Below are positions 30,935-39,112 of a DNA stretch of 64,000 nt, piece after piece (positions within the stretch are counted from its first letter, which is position 1; every line of letters begins with the position of its first letter). The position numbers and the translations under genes are program-made. The notes under the pieces were generated by a model, which was not told where the DNA came from, did not search any database, and saw only the letters and a list, made by a program, of their open reading frames with translations. The stretch is from Rhizobium aethiopicum (lineage in GTDB: Bacteria; Pseudomonadota; Alphaproteobacteria; Rhizobiales; Rhizobiaceae): assembly GCF_900094625.1 (NCBI RefSeq), contig NZ_FMAJ01000001.1:744001-808000 (forward strand), written 5' to 3'.

Positions 30935-31289
30935 TCTTTCAAGCTAATCATCACTGTTGTGGCTTTGGCCTAAGCGCGTGCCTGCTGGGCCATTGCAAGA
31001 GGCCGCGGCTGAGCGAAAGTGCAAGCCGCATAGGCTGCTCTGCCCGCGTGCTTGAGATCATCCGAAGTCGATGGGTGGGCTTCGCAACCCGCCCCAAGAA
31101 TTGGCTCGCTCGGACGTCTCTCCTAGCCGCTACGACAGCTCGAGCGGTGTCAACCTTCCCAAGGCCCCGCCATTCAGTGGGTCGACACGCCGGCGTTCTT
31201 CCGGCAACAGAGGGTTGCCGGAAGAAGATATTAAGGTGACACGCGATCGGAGCGGGCGAAGGACAGCGTCCGCTGCCCGATGACGCGCA
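30935..31289. other. Gap between tRNA-Asn and csbD
   Basis: 355 bp with no supported gene; frames here lack ribosome sites and family features. It contains the strong hairpin at 31196-31226. tRNA 3' ends are common integration sites, but no integrase gene or attachment repeat was found nearby. Confidence 0.5.
31196..31226. repeat. 13-bp perfect inverted repeat (hairpin)
   Basis: TTCTTCCGGCAAC (31196-31208) and its exact complement (31214-31226) around a 5-nt loop. It has a T-poor downstream flank on both strands. It may act as terminator or stabiliser for csbD, whose stop codon is 64 bp away on the minus strand. Confidence 0.7.
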
Positions 31290-31493
31290 TTACCAGGTCT
31301 GGCGATTATACCAATCGTCAATGTCTCTGCGGGTACGGTCCTTCTCGTAGCCGTAGCGCTCCTGGATCTTGCCTTCCAGCTGATCGCGCTTGCCATTGAT
31401 GACGTCAAGATCGTCGTCCGTCAGTTTGCCCCACTGCTCCTTGACCTTGCCTTTCATCTGCTTCCAGTTACCTTCGACGCGGTGCCAATCCAT
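31290..31493 (-). CDS. CsbD-family stress protein
   Basis: 67 residues with the full CsbD signature: MDWHRVEGNWKQMKGKVKEQWG at the N-terminus and KRDQLEGKIQERYG in the middle. These small, highly charged proteins accumulate under general stress in many bacteria, with unknown biochemical role. ATG at 31493 has AGGAGG 8 nt upstream. Confidence 0.92.
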   Translation of the reverse strand: MDWHRVEGNWKQMKGKVKEQWGKLTDDDLDVINGKRDQLEGKIQERYGYEKDRTRRDIDDWYNRQTW

Positions 31494-31646
31494 AGCGTAT
31501 TCCTCCTGTCGTTAGGATAGAGGAACGGAGACGAGCGATAAGGGTTCCGCTTCGGCAAGCCGCCAGCCATTGCAGAACCAACATTTTTGAGAGAGGCAGC
31601 GAGCTGGAAGACCAGGCCAGGCACCGGGCCTGAAACGGCACCGTCT

Positions 31647-31826
31647 CTAATAGCTGCAGGAACGGCCGTCGCCGGGTCGGAAGCCGTCGGCACAGGCCGG
31701 GTTCATGGAATCGCCAGGGTGGTATCCTGATGCCGAGCCATATGAATTTGGCGGCGTCGAGCAGGCCGAGGCGATGGCCGCCAGAGCAATCGCTCCGGCT
31801 GCTAAGATCTTTCGAAATCTGTTCAT
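31647..31826 (-). CDS. Small lipoprotein (59 aa)
   Basis: ATG at 31826 with GGGAG upstream. A short basic N-terminus and hydrophobic stretch end in a lipobox (IASAC, Cys19); the remaining 40 residues are polar with Gly/Ser/Pro and two further Cys (NPACADGFRPGDGRSCSY). A longer reading frame from 31892 is less likely because the lipobox signal fits the internal ATG exactly. Family not recognised. Confidence 0.65.
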   Translation of the reverse strand: MNRFRKILAAGAIALAAIASACSTPPNSYGSASGYHPGDSMNPACADGFRPGDGRSCSY

Positions 31827-32117
31827 GGATAGGTCTCCCAGTTCCGTTGCGTTCGGTAAGCGAGAGCCCTCCCTCAGGAATAACGGGAGCATTTCCCGAG
31901 CTCATCTCCTCCGAAATTACGCTGCGCTTGAAGATATAGGCGCTCCCCTCGACGGACATCAGCTCCAGCCGCCAAAATTCTTGCCGCCCTTTATAAATTC
32001 TGCGCGCATAGGCGGATATCGCCAGGCTATTCCCGCGGCGTTACCGGAAAGCACCCGACGCATGTGCCCCGGAAGCAGTCTGACTTCCGGGGCAAGTTGA
32101 TGAAGCGGTACGAGCTT

Positions 32118-32453
32118 TCATTGGCACGCATTTGCCGCATCGGGTTGTGTCGAGCTATTGCCGGAAGTGGGGGCCGGATTGCCGGTACCGCCAGCCTGCT
32201 GGCGCTGGCAATCGTTCGGATCGCCGCCGGAGCCGTTTGTATCGGTCGTGCCGGCGCCGATAGTCGTATTTGCTCCCGTTCCGCCGGAATTGGTGTTGCC
32301 AGAACCCGTAGTATCCGTACCAGACGTGGTGCCGCTGCCGGAACCTGACGTTCCGCCGCTGCTACCGCTGCCCGAGCCGCCGCCCGATTGGGCCATTGCC
32401 GACGTTGCCAGGCCAATCGAGATTGCTGTTACTGCGATCATTCTCAGAAGCAT
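32118..32453 (-). CDS. Secreted Gly/Ser/Thr-rich protein
   Basis: 111 residues from ATG at 32453, with AGGAGG about 7 nt upstream. A signal peptide (about 1-22, cleavage after AMA) is followed by a low-complexity Gly/Ser/Thr/Asn tract (about 24-90) and a C-terminal part with two Cys (DPNDCQRQQ and DAANACQ). The mature protein is probably disordered. Similar in style to the secreted proteins at 30046 and 49586. Confidence 0.65.
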   Translation of the reverse strand: MLLRMIAVTAISIGLATSAMAQSGGGSGSGSSGGTSGSGSGTTSGTDTTGSGNTNSGGTGANTTIGAGTTDTNGSGGDPNDCQRQQAGGTGNPAPTSGNSSTQPDAANACQ

Positions 32454-32673
32454 TGGGTATCCTCCTAGCTTCTCATTGCCGATAGGCAGCAAACAAAGGC
32501 CCGCCGCGATTGTTTCAGTTCGAAAGCGTACAGGAACCTCCCCTTATGCCGCCTCGGGTGATGAAATGAACGATGCGCGGAAACGCCATCGTTCTTGACT
32601 CGGACGCAAACCGGAACATAATAGGAACATCTAAAGAAGGTCCGGTTGGAAAGCTCTGGAGGAGATCGAGGTC

Positions 32674-32883
32674 GTGCGTCCGCAGACAGCCGAGAAATTG
32701 GCAGAAGAAACTTTGAGAGGAGAAGTGGACGCAGTTGTCGCTTTTCATCAGGGGGACATTCGTGCCGCCATTACGACGCTGCTGCTGGACTGCCATCATC
32801 TCAGACTTCAGCTTGCCCTGATAGATAAGGGCGAGAGCCGCAGCATGGCATGTGAACACACAACGACTTTCAAAGGACCATGA
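32674..32883 (+). CDS. Small helical protein, coupled to next gene
   Basis: 69 residues from GTG at 32674, with GGAGATCGAGG upstream. The body is predicted helical (EETLRGEVDAVVAFHQGDIRAAITTLLLDCHHLRLQLALI). It resembles short rhizobial proteins of the pattern GD..AI..LL.D...L..QL..A, whose role is unknown to me. The stop codon overlaps the next start as ATGA (32880-32883), which supports both genes being translated. Confidence 0.55.
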   Translation: MRPQTAEKLAEETLRGEVDAVVAFHQGDIRAAITTLLLDCHHLRLQLALIDKGESRSMACEHTTTFKGP

Positions 32884-33149
32884 AACATCGCCGCAGCATC
32901 GGCGTCGCGCCCCCTGATCGCCATGCCGTTGAAATCGAAAAGACAACGCTGGCGACGTTAGCGGAGTGGTTCGTCATTTACGCCCGTTGCCACGCATGCC
33001 GCCACCAAACCTTTATCGACCGGCGGGATATTGCCCGGCGCTGCGGCCACGACCTGTCTCTCGCCAATCTGGCCAGACGCCTCCGCTGCCACGAATGCGG
33101 CAACCGCTCCGGCAATCTGCTGCTCCTTCAAATGCTGCCCCGCGATTGA
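32880..33149 (+). CDS. Small protein with two CxxC pairs (possible zinc ribbon)
   Basis: 89 residues starting at the ATG of the ATGA overlap. Two Cys pairs, CHAC (about 37-40) and CHEC (about 70-73), are 30 residues apart and could bind a metal; between them is IDRRDIARRCGHDLSLANLARRLRC. The core reads like short zinc-ribbon proteins found in rhizobia. The function could be nucleic-acid or protein binding; not known. Confidence 0.6.
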   Translation: MKHRRSIGVAPPDRHAVEIEKTTLATLAEWFVIYARCHACRHQTFIDRRDIARRCGHDLSLANLARRLRCHECGNRSGNLLLLQMLPRD

Positions 33150-33259
33150 TCGGAACGCGCGCATTTCAAACCGACCGTTCCACCGGCCGGGAACAAACGT
33201 CGTGCTTAAAAGTTGTGTGGCATCAACCACGTAACGTCGCCTTTGACAGGAGGTCTCTC

Positions 33260-33337
33260 ATGGGTCGCGGTATTCTACTTTGGCTGCTCGGTGTTCCACT
33301 GCCTATCATCATTCTTCTGGCTCTGTTTATGCGATAG
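33260..33337 (+). CDS. 25-residue hydrophobic peptide
   Basis: MGRGILLWLLGVPLPIIIL and six more residues: one membrane helix, with AGGAGG 7 nt before the ATG at 33260. I recall near-identical tiny proteins (MGRG.LLWLLG.P.PIIILL) in many proteobacteria, so it is probably a real conserved small protein. It ends 9 bp before the next gene and should be cotranscribed with it. Confidence 0.65.
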   Translation: MGRGILLWLLGVPLPIIILLALFMR

Positions 33338-33346
33338 GAACGGATC

Positions 33347-34267
33347 ATGTCGGTATCAATGACAGGTTCCGGAGAGGTTGCTACTCCGGTCGAATCCTCC
33401 AAATCCGCCATGACGTGGGGACCCATCTTTGGTGGCGCAGCCGCCGCCATCGGAGTGACCCTCATCCTTCTGCTTCTGGGATCCGGACTTGGGCTGACGA
33501 TGGTGTCACCCTGGTCAGGACAAAGCAGTTCGCTCGGCACACTCGGCATCACAGCGGCGATCTGGCTCGTTCTCGTGCAATGGCTCTCCTCCGCGCTCGG
33601 AGGTTATGTTACCGGCCGCCTGCGCACAAAATGGGCGGCTGTCCATACGGATGAGGTCTTCTTCCGAGACACCGCGCATGGTTTCATAAGCTGGGCTCTG
33701 GCGACGATCTTTGTCGCCGGGTTTCTCGCATCGTCGCTGACATCGCTCGCTGGTGTCGGTGCACAGGCGGTGGGATCGGCCGCCCAAGCCGTAGGCTCGA
33801 CTGCCGTGGCCGCCGGTACGGCAGCAGCATCGTCGCCAACTTCGCCGCTGGATCTTTCCACCGGCTATTTCACCGACGCGTTGCTGCGTCCAGACCAGGC
33901 GCGTGCGGCAGCGACATCCAACGATGCTGCGGCAACATCGGAAGTCTCCCGCATCCTCCTCAATGGGGCTGCCGAAGGGCAAATTCCAGATGACGACAAA
34001 GCCTATCTCGCTACCATCGTCTCTGCGCGGACCGGTCTTTCCGAAGCCGATGCACGCACCCGCGTTGATACAGTGCTGAAACGTATCGACGACGCCAAGG
34101 CCGCCACCCAAAAAGCCGCCGACGAGGCACGCAAAACCGCCTCGACCACGGCGTTGCTTGGATCCTTGTCGCTTCTGATCGGCGCTTTCATCGCCGCTGC
34201 GGCCGCAGCTCTAGGAGGATCGCAACGCGACGAAGAGGAAGATCTCATCGTCACTTCCCGGGTCTAA
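33347..34267 (+). CDS. PhnA-like membrane protein
   Basis: 306 residues, usually annotated 'PhnA-like protein' in rhizobia, though no phosphonoacetate hydrolase domain is visible. Four predicted membrane helices: about 23-49, 61-88, 105-132 and 268-291. The region between helices 3 and 4 is a polar, Ala-rich segment (about 150-265) with coiled-coil character (RTRVDTVLKRIDDAKAATQKAADEA). ATG at 33347. The 25-residue peptide gene lies 9 bp upstream. Confidence 0.75.
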   Translation: MSVSMTGSGEVATPVESSKSAMTWGPIFGGAAAAIGVTLILLLLGSGLGLTMVSPWSGQSSSLGTLGITAAIWLVLVQWLSSALGGYVTGRLRTKWAAVHTDEVFFRDTAHGFISWALATIFVAGFLASSLTSLAGVGAQAVGSAAQAVGSTAVAAGTAAASSPTSPLDLSTGYFTDALLRPDQARAAATSNDAAATSEVSRILLNGAAEGQIPDDDKAYLATIVSARTGLSEADARTRVDTVLKRIDDAKAATQKAADEARKTASTTALLGSLSLLIGAFIAAAAAALGGSQRDEEEDLIVTSRV

Positions 34268-34280
34268 CCGATGAATCAGA

Positions 34281-34308
34281 AGGGGCGCGAGCTGAATGCT
34301 GCGCCCCT
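34281..34308 (+). terminator. Possible terminator after PhnA-like gene
   Basis: Perfect 8-bp stem AGGGGCGC/GCGCCCCT with a 12-nt loop, 13 bp after the stop codon; the T-run is poor. Confidence 0.45.
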
Positions 34309-34413
34309 CCGTTGAATATTCCAGGCTTTCGGAGCTTGCATTATCGGCGGCCATTCGGCTGCCGTCGCGCCAACGCCGTTTTCCAGGACTGCGGCTAGTG
34401 CCAGTTGATAGAA

Positions 34414-34713
34414 TCAGCGTTTCTGCGATTTCGCAACGGCCCGCTTCTGATGGCTGAGGACGAGCTCGATCTGGACATCTTGTTGGAATTCCATCACCCG
34501 CAGACCGACATCGCTCTCAGACATTCCCGCAGCGATAAGCTGATCGGCAAGCCTGCGGCACTCAGCCTTCCAGAATTCGATCGCGTCCGCGCCGTGCCGA
34601 CGCCCGAGTTCTCGGGCGCAGCGCTCGATATTGGCAATTCCGGTTGCGGAGGGAAAGGCAATAACCTTGCCTTCATGAGAGGCGGCGGGGCGGCTGGGCG
34701 TTTCAGTGGCCAT
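34414..34713 (-). CDS. DUF6074-type small protein
   Basis: 99 residues. The central pattern VIAFPSATGIANIERCARELGRRHGADAIEFWKAECRRLADQL matches the rhizobial DUF6074 style (VIAFP followed by a helical segment with R..A and W...C..L). ATG at 34713. Cytosolic and basic at the C-terminus. Function unknown. Confidence 0.65.
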   Translation of the reverse strand: MATETPSRPAASHEGKVIAFPSATGIANIERCARELGRRHGADAIEFWKAECRRLADQLIAAGMSESDVGLRVMEFQQDVQIELVLSHQKRAVAKSQKR

Positions 34714-34907
34714 CGAACACAGGTTTCCTTTGATGCTATGTGTTGTCTACGGGACGATGGTTAATGCTTTCTATTCGTTCGCCTCTTTCAATGACGAGAC
34801 TCTGCGTCACCGCCGTCAGATCACCTGATCTTCGGCCTTGACGGCGCCACGCCGATGCGCCGACAGTCTCCAACATGATCGACACCTTGAGGCAGCAGAG
34901 ACCAACG

Positions 34908-36173
34908 ATGATGACAAGCGCCCCCCGCGATTTCCTGAAAAGCCTGTTCGACGCGGCGGTTCGTGCCGCCGATCCGCTGACAGGCATCAAATCGCACCTG
35001 CCGGAGAAACCGAAGGGAAGAACTGTCGTGATCGGCGCCGGCAAGGGCGCGGCGCAGATGGCGCAGGCGCTCGAACGCTTATGGGACGGACCGCTCGAGG
35101 GACTGGTGGTCACCCGATACGGCTATGGCTGCAAAACGCGCTTCACCGAAATCGTCGAAGCAGCCCATCCGGTGCCCGACGCTGCGGGGCTCATTGCGGC
35201 CAAGCGGTTGGTGGAAACGGTGAACCGGCTAACGGAAGACGATCTGGTGATCGCGCTGGTCTGCGGCGGCGGTTCGGCGCTGCTGCCCGCCCCGCCGGAG
35301 GGGTTGACCCTCGAAGATGAGATCGCGCTCAATGAAATGCTGCTTGCTTCGGGCGCGCCGATCTCGGCGATGAATGTCGTGCGCAAGCATCTCTCCACCA
35401 TCAAGGGCGGAAGACTTGGGGCAGCGACGAAAGCCAGAGTCGTCAGTCTGATTGTTTCCGACATTCCCGGCGACAACCCGGCTCATGTCGCGTCCGGGCC
35501 GACGGTGCCTGACGGTTCGACACGGCACGAAGCGCTCGAGATTATCAGGCAATATGGATTGCAGCTGCCGCAGGCCGCGCTCGACCATCTGAACTCGCCG
35601 AAGGCTGATGCGCCGCGGCCGGACGATGCGGTATTCCTGCGGCACGAGCATCACATCATCGCCTCTGCCGGTGTTTCGCTGGCGGCGGCGGCCGCCGAGG
35701 CGAAATCGCAAGGGATTGCGCCGGCAATTCTTTCAGATGCTATCGAAGGCGAATCGCGTGACGTGGCGCTGGTGCATGCGGCCATCGCCCGCGAGGTCAT
35801 GGGGCGGAACAGGCCATTTGCGAAGCCGGTGGTCATCCTGTCCGGCGGCGAGACGACGGTGACGCTGAGAGCAAAGGGCGGCAAAGGCGGCCGCAATGGC
35901 GAATTCGCCCTTGCCGTGGCGCTCGCGATCGATGGACAGGACGGCATTCATGTCCTGGCTGCCGACACGGACGGGATTGACGGCTCGGAAGACAATGCCG
36001 GCGCCTTTGCCGATGGCGGCACTGTGAAGCGTCTTCGCGCCGCCGGGCTCGATCCGCGCCGGCTGCTCGACGGCAACGACAGCTATTCTGCGTTCGAGAC
36101 TGTCGGCGATCTCTTCGAGACCGGCCCAACCGGAACCAATGTCAACGATTTCAGGGCAATCCTCATCCGTTGA
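34908..36173 (+). CDS. Glycerate 2-kinase (MOFRL family)
   Basis: Phosphorylates D-glycerate in glyoxylate/serine or tartrate metabolism; homologues are often annotated hydroxypyruvate reductase TtuD, which is probably a misnomer. About 421 residues from ATG at 34908 (34911 also possible; a start at 34875 adds an unsupported N-terminus). The N-terminal DUF4147 domain shows VIGAGKGAAQMAQALE and VCGGGSALL (nucleotide/substrate loops); the C-terminal MOFRL domain shows GGETTVT and GGRNGEFALAVAL, then ADTDGIDG. It stands alone between RIME-like DNA and a small gene. Confidence 0.88.
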   Translation: MMTSAPRDFLKSLFDAAVRAADPLTGIKSHLPEKPKGRTVVIGAGKGAAQMAQALERLWDGPLEGLVVTRYGYGCKTRFTEIVEAAHPVPDAAGLIAAKRLVETVNRLTEDDLVIALVCGGGSALLPAPPEGLTLEDEIALNEMLLASGAPISAMNVVRKHLSTIKGGRLGAATKARVVSLIVSDIPGDNPAHVASGPTVPDGSTRHEALEIIRQYGLQLPQAALDHLNSPKADAPRPDDAVFLRHEHHIIASAGVSLAAAAAEAKSQGIAPAILSDAIEGESRDVALVHAAIAREVMGRNRPFAKPVVILSGGETTVTLRAKGGKGGRNGEFALAVALAIDGQDGIHVLAADTDGIDGSEDNAGAFADGGTVKRLRAAGLDPRRLLDGNDSYSAFETVGDLFETGPTGTNVNDFRAILIR

Positions 36174-36188
36174 GATAGATCAATTCGA

Positions 36189-36280
36189 GGAAAAGTGCGA
36201 AGCGGTTTTCCGTCCGGAATTGCGTAAAGACTAAAGTTTAGAGCGGTTCTGCGCTTCCGTGAAAAGCTGAACCGCTCTAA
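36189..36280. repeat. Rhizobial extragenic mosaic repeat (RIME-like)
   Basis: The stretch starting GGAAAAGTGCGAAGCGG, then a 12-bp inverted repeat TTAGAGCGGTTC/GAACCGCTCTAA (36238-36249 and 36269-36280), matches a module that recurs between genes in Rhizobium chromosomes. It sits between the convergent glycerate kinase and epimerase genes and may also serve as terminator. Confidence 0.65.
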
Positions 36281-36298
36281 TGAACGACCAGTCAGCGG

Positions 36299-37252
36299 TC
36301 AGGTCTCGATCCGCCCCTGCCCGACCAGCCAGCCGACCGATTCCTGGACCGCCTGCAGGGAGGTATATCTCGGAGTATAGCCGAGCAGGCGCTGGGCTTT
36401 GGCAATCGAGCAGTTCGGACTGCGGGCGATATGCTCCCATGTCGCCTCCGCGTCCTCCGCCGTCTGGCCCTCCGCCCAGACGTCGAATGGCGCAAAGGTG
36501 AGCTTCGGGTCCCGCCCGAACCACCGCGATACCGATTCGGCGTAACCGCGAAGCGTCACAGCCTGCTCCGATACCGCGTGGAAACTTTCGCCAGTGGATG
36601 CGTTCCAACTGGCGATCGCATCCATGAACATCGCCGCTACGTCATCGGCATGGACGTGGTGAACGGTCTCCAGCCCGAAATTGGGCAGCGCCAGGGCCTG
36701 CCCGCGGGCAAGCGTCGAAAAGACGTGCAGGTTAAAATTGCCGGCCGGATTGAGCGGCGCCCATCCGGGGCCGACAATGTGGCCGGGGTGGATGATGGTC
36801 GCCGGAAAACCCCGAAGCCTTGCCTGCTGCAGCAAATAGGTTTCGATCGCGGCCTTTTGGATGCCATAGTCACCGAAGGGAGACTTTGGCGCCTCCTCCC
36901 GTGTCGGCACGGCCACCGGGTATCCATGGGTCCAGATCGTACCGGTATGCAGGAAATGGCCGACATGCCCTGACAGGGCCGTCACCAGCTGCTCGGCGCT
37001 TTCCAGCGTGAAGCAGATCATGTCGATGACGATATCGGCTTTCACAGCCCGCACGGCCGCGCCGAACTCACCCTGCCGTTCCATCTCTGCCCGGTCCATC
37101 TGCCGCTGATCGACGGAGGCCCAGGCGCGGTTTGCCGTGTAAGGCCTTGCCGCACCGCGGCTGATCGTCACGACGTCGTGACCGGCCTCCGCCAGACGGG
37201 GAACGAGATAGGTCCCGACGTGACCCGTTGCTCCAATGACCAAGACGCGCAT
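36299..37252 (-). CDS. NAD-dependent epimerase/dehydratase-family protein
   Basis: 317-residue Rossmann-fold protein. ATG at 37252 is chosen because GGGAGG lies 7 nt upstream; an ATG at 37273 adds seven residues. Nucleotide motif GATGHVG at residues 7-13; DIVIDMICFT around 79; a YxxxK-like site in FGDYGIQKAAIE (Tyr/Lys near 134-138). This is the extended SDR fold. The substrate (sugar nucleotide or other) is not evident. Confidence 0.78.
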   Translation of the reverse strand: MRVLVIGATGHVGTYLVPRLAEAGHDVVTISRGAARPYTANRAWASVDQRQMDRAEMERQGEFGAAVRAVKADIVIDMICFTLESAEQLVTALSGHVGHFLHTGTIWTHGYPVAVPTREEAPKSPFGDYGIQKAAIETYLLQQARLRGFPATIIHPGHIVGPGWAPLNPAGNFNLHVFSTLARGQALALPNFGLETVHHVHADDVAAMFMDAIASWNASTGESFHAVSEQAVTLRGYAESVSRWFGRDPKLTFAPFDVWAEGQTAEDAEATWEHIARSPNCSIAKAQRLLGYTPRYTSLQAVQESVGWLVGQGRIET

Positions 37253-37349
37253 TGCCTTCCCTCCCGATGCCATGATCCGCTTCGACTATGCTGCGCCGTC
37301 CGGCGATCCTGCAAGCAGACTTTTCGTCACGAATGGCGAGCAGGCGCGG

Positions 37350-38306
37350 CTATTGGTTCTTGAAAACGAGGCAGGTGCCGCCATGCTTGAGGATCTGGTT
37401 GCAGACGTCGTTGGCCTCCATGCGTGTTTGCCGGGAGATGCGGGCGGCATAACGCGGGCGAAACCCGAAGCTGCGATCGCGCTGGCGCAAGATCAGCGGC
37501 TGCTCCGCATTCAATGGCGCAGGCAGATCCTGCACGGCCTCGCGAAACATGCGCCGGGCCATCGCGACGTCGCGATTCGCCGCCAGCTGTACGCCCCAGG
37601 GAGCCCAGATGCCCTCCTGACGCCAAGGCGTGTCCTTCAGTCTTCGGCTATCGGCAAGCGCCACGCAGCCGCCGAGGAAGGGCTTGTCCTTGTCGAGCGG
37701 GACAGCCGCGTCCTCAGGCGGATTGTCCTTCCATTCCTCGACCGTGTGTGCGGTGATCGCCATCACGTAGCTGCGCGTCTCGTAGGGTAACCTGCCTGAT
37801 GTGAGGTAAGTCGCGAGGCCGTTTTCGCCGGCATTATAGGCAGCGGCGGCAAGGCCGAGATTGCCGAAACGGTTGCGCAGTTCATCGAGATATTGCGCCG
37901 ATTTCCTTAAGGCTTCCAGCGCCTGATAACTGTCTTCGAGACCGCGGAGTTTGGCTGTTCCAGGCATGAACTGCGCAATCCCCTGCGCGCCCTTGATGCT
38001 GACGGCATCGGGGCGAAAGGTGCTCTCCCGCCAGATGAGACGGGCGAAATAATCCGGCGGCAACCGATTTGCCTCGGCGAAATGCTCGATGGCGATGCAG
38101 AGGTCGCGGTTGAAGCTCTCCTTGCGGATGCAGAGCGTTTCCCCCGTTCCCGAGGCCGACGTCCCGGAATAGAGACAAGCCGGCTCGGCAGCGCTCTCTT
38201 CCGGCTGCGCCTTTGTCTTGTCGAGGGCGGAAAACAGAAAACAGAGCGAAAGCAGAGCCTTCGCGGATGTCTTCCCAACGCCGGATTGACAGTTTCGCCT
38301 TATCAT
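37350..38306 (-). CDS. Lytic murein transglycosylase (SLT domain) with SPOR-like tail
   Basis: 318 residues: a signal-like N-terminus (about 1-33) and an SLT domain with the catalytic Glu94 (IWRESTF), then GAQGIAQFMPGTA and AAAYNAGENG, all diagnostic of lytic transglycosylases. After residue about 225, WGVQLAANRDVAMARRMF and the end TCLVFKN resemble a degenerate SPOR peptidoglycan-binding domain. It cleaves glycan strands in the periplasm. Confidence 0.85.
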   Translation of the reverse strand: MIRRNCQSGVGKTSAKALLSLCFLFSALDKTKAQPEESAAEPACLYSGTSASGTGETLCIRKESFNRDLCIAIEHFAEANRLPPDYFARLIWRESTFRPDAVSIKGAQGIAQFMPGTAKLRGLEDSYQALEALRKSAQYLDELRNRFGNLGLAAAAYNAGENGLATYLTSGRLPYETRSYVMAITAHTVEEWKDNPPEDAAVPLDKDKPFLGGCVALADSRRLKDTPWRQEGIWAPWGVQLAANRDVAMARRMFREAVQDLPAPLNAEQPLILRQRDRSFGFRPRYAARISRQTRMEANDVCNQILKHGGTCLVFKNQ

Positions 38307-38403
38307 CGGATCTCAGCAGGTTCCAACTTCCATCGCGACGTCAATCCTAGATAGCATCAATAAAGGCGCGAAGCTTCCCCCATTTCCGTTTACCGCACGA
38401 AAA

Positions 38404-38431
38404 AGCCGCCGGGCCATTGGCCGCGGCGGCT
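38404..38431 (-). terminator. Terminator of peroxiredoxin gene
   Basis: Long GC-rich stem AGCCGCCG...CGGCGGCT with short ATT loop, one internal mismatch, followed on the minus strand by five T; 21 bp after the stop codon. Confidence 0.85.
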
Positions 38432-38452
38432 CGGAAAAGCTTGAAGCAGCGA

Positions 38453-39112
38453 TCAGGCCGACGGCTGTTTCGTCTTCCTGAGATAGGGCAGAACCGTATC
38501 GAAGGAGCCAAAACGCGTGACCGCATCTTCGTTGGAAACGGCGGCGGTGATGATGACATCTTCGCCCTGATTCCAGTTTGCCGGCGTCGCCACCTGGTGC
38601 TTGGCCGTCAGCTGAATGGAATCGATGGCGCGCAGGATCTCGTTGAAATTGCGTCCCGTCGTCATCGGATAGGTCAGGATGAGCTTGATCTTCTTATCGG
38701 GACCGATGATGAAGACGGAGCGCACCGTTGCGTTGTCGGCGGGTGTGCGACCTTCAGAGCTGTCGCCCGCGCCAGCCGGCAGCATATCGTAGAGCTTGGC
38801 GACCTTCAGGTCCTTATCGCCGATCAGGGGATAATCCACATCGAAGCCAGTTGCGGTCTTGATGTCACCTTTCCACTTGGCATGGCTTTCGACCGGATCG
38901 ACGGAGATGCCGATGATCTTGACGCCGCGCTTGTCGAACTCTCCGGCAAGGCCGGCCATGGCGCCTAGCTCGGTCGTGCAGACAGGTGTGAAGTTCTTCG
39001 GATGCGAAAACAGCACGGCCCAGCCGTTGCCGATCCAGTCATGGAAGCTGACCGGTCCCTGTGTGGTGTCGGCGGTAAAATCGGGGGCAATATCGTTGAT
39101 ACGTAAGCTCAT
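38453..39112 (-). CDS. 1-Cys peroxiredoxin (Prx6 type)
   Basis: Thiol peroxidase reducing hydrogen peroxide and organic peroxides. The ATG at 39112 (MSLRINDIAPDF) has GGAGGG 6 nt upstream and gives 219 residues; a longer frame to 39268 is not supported. Peroxidatic Cys45 in the motif HPKNFTPVCTTELG. The C-terminal extension (PANWNQGEDVIITAAVSNEDA) is typical of Prx6. Divergent from nasT, sharing a 391-bp upstream region. Confidence 0.92.
   Translation of the reverse strand: MSLRINDIAPDFTADTTQGPVSFHDWIGNGWAVLFSHPKNFTPVCTTELGAMAGLAGEFDKRGVKIIGISVDPVESHAKWKGDIKTATGFDVDYPLIGDKDLKVAKLYDMLPAGAGDSSEGRTPADNATVRSVFIIGPDKKIKLILTYPMTTGRNFNEILRAIDSIQLTAKHQVATPANWNQGEDVIITAAVSNEDAVTRFGSFDTVLPYLRKTKQPSA

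Noticed and set aside
34875..34907. Upstream ATG for the glycerate kinase gene
   Set aside because: The extra 11 residues are not typical of the family and the ribosome site is poor.
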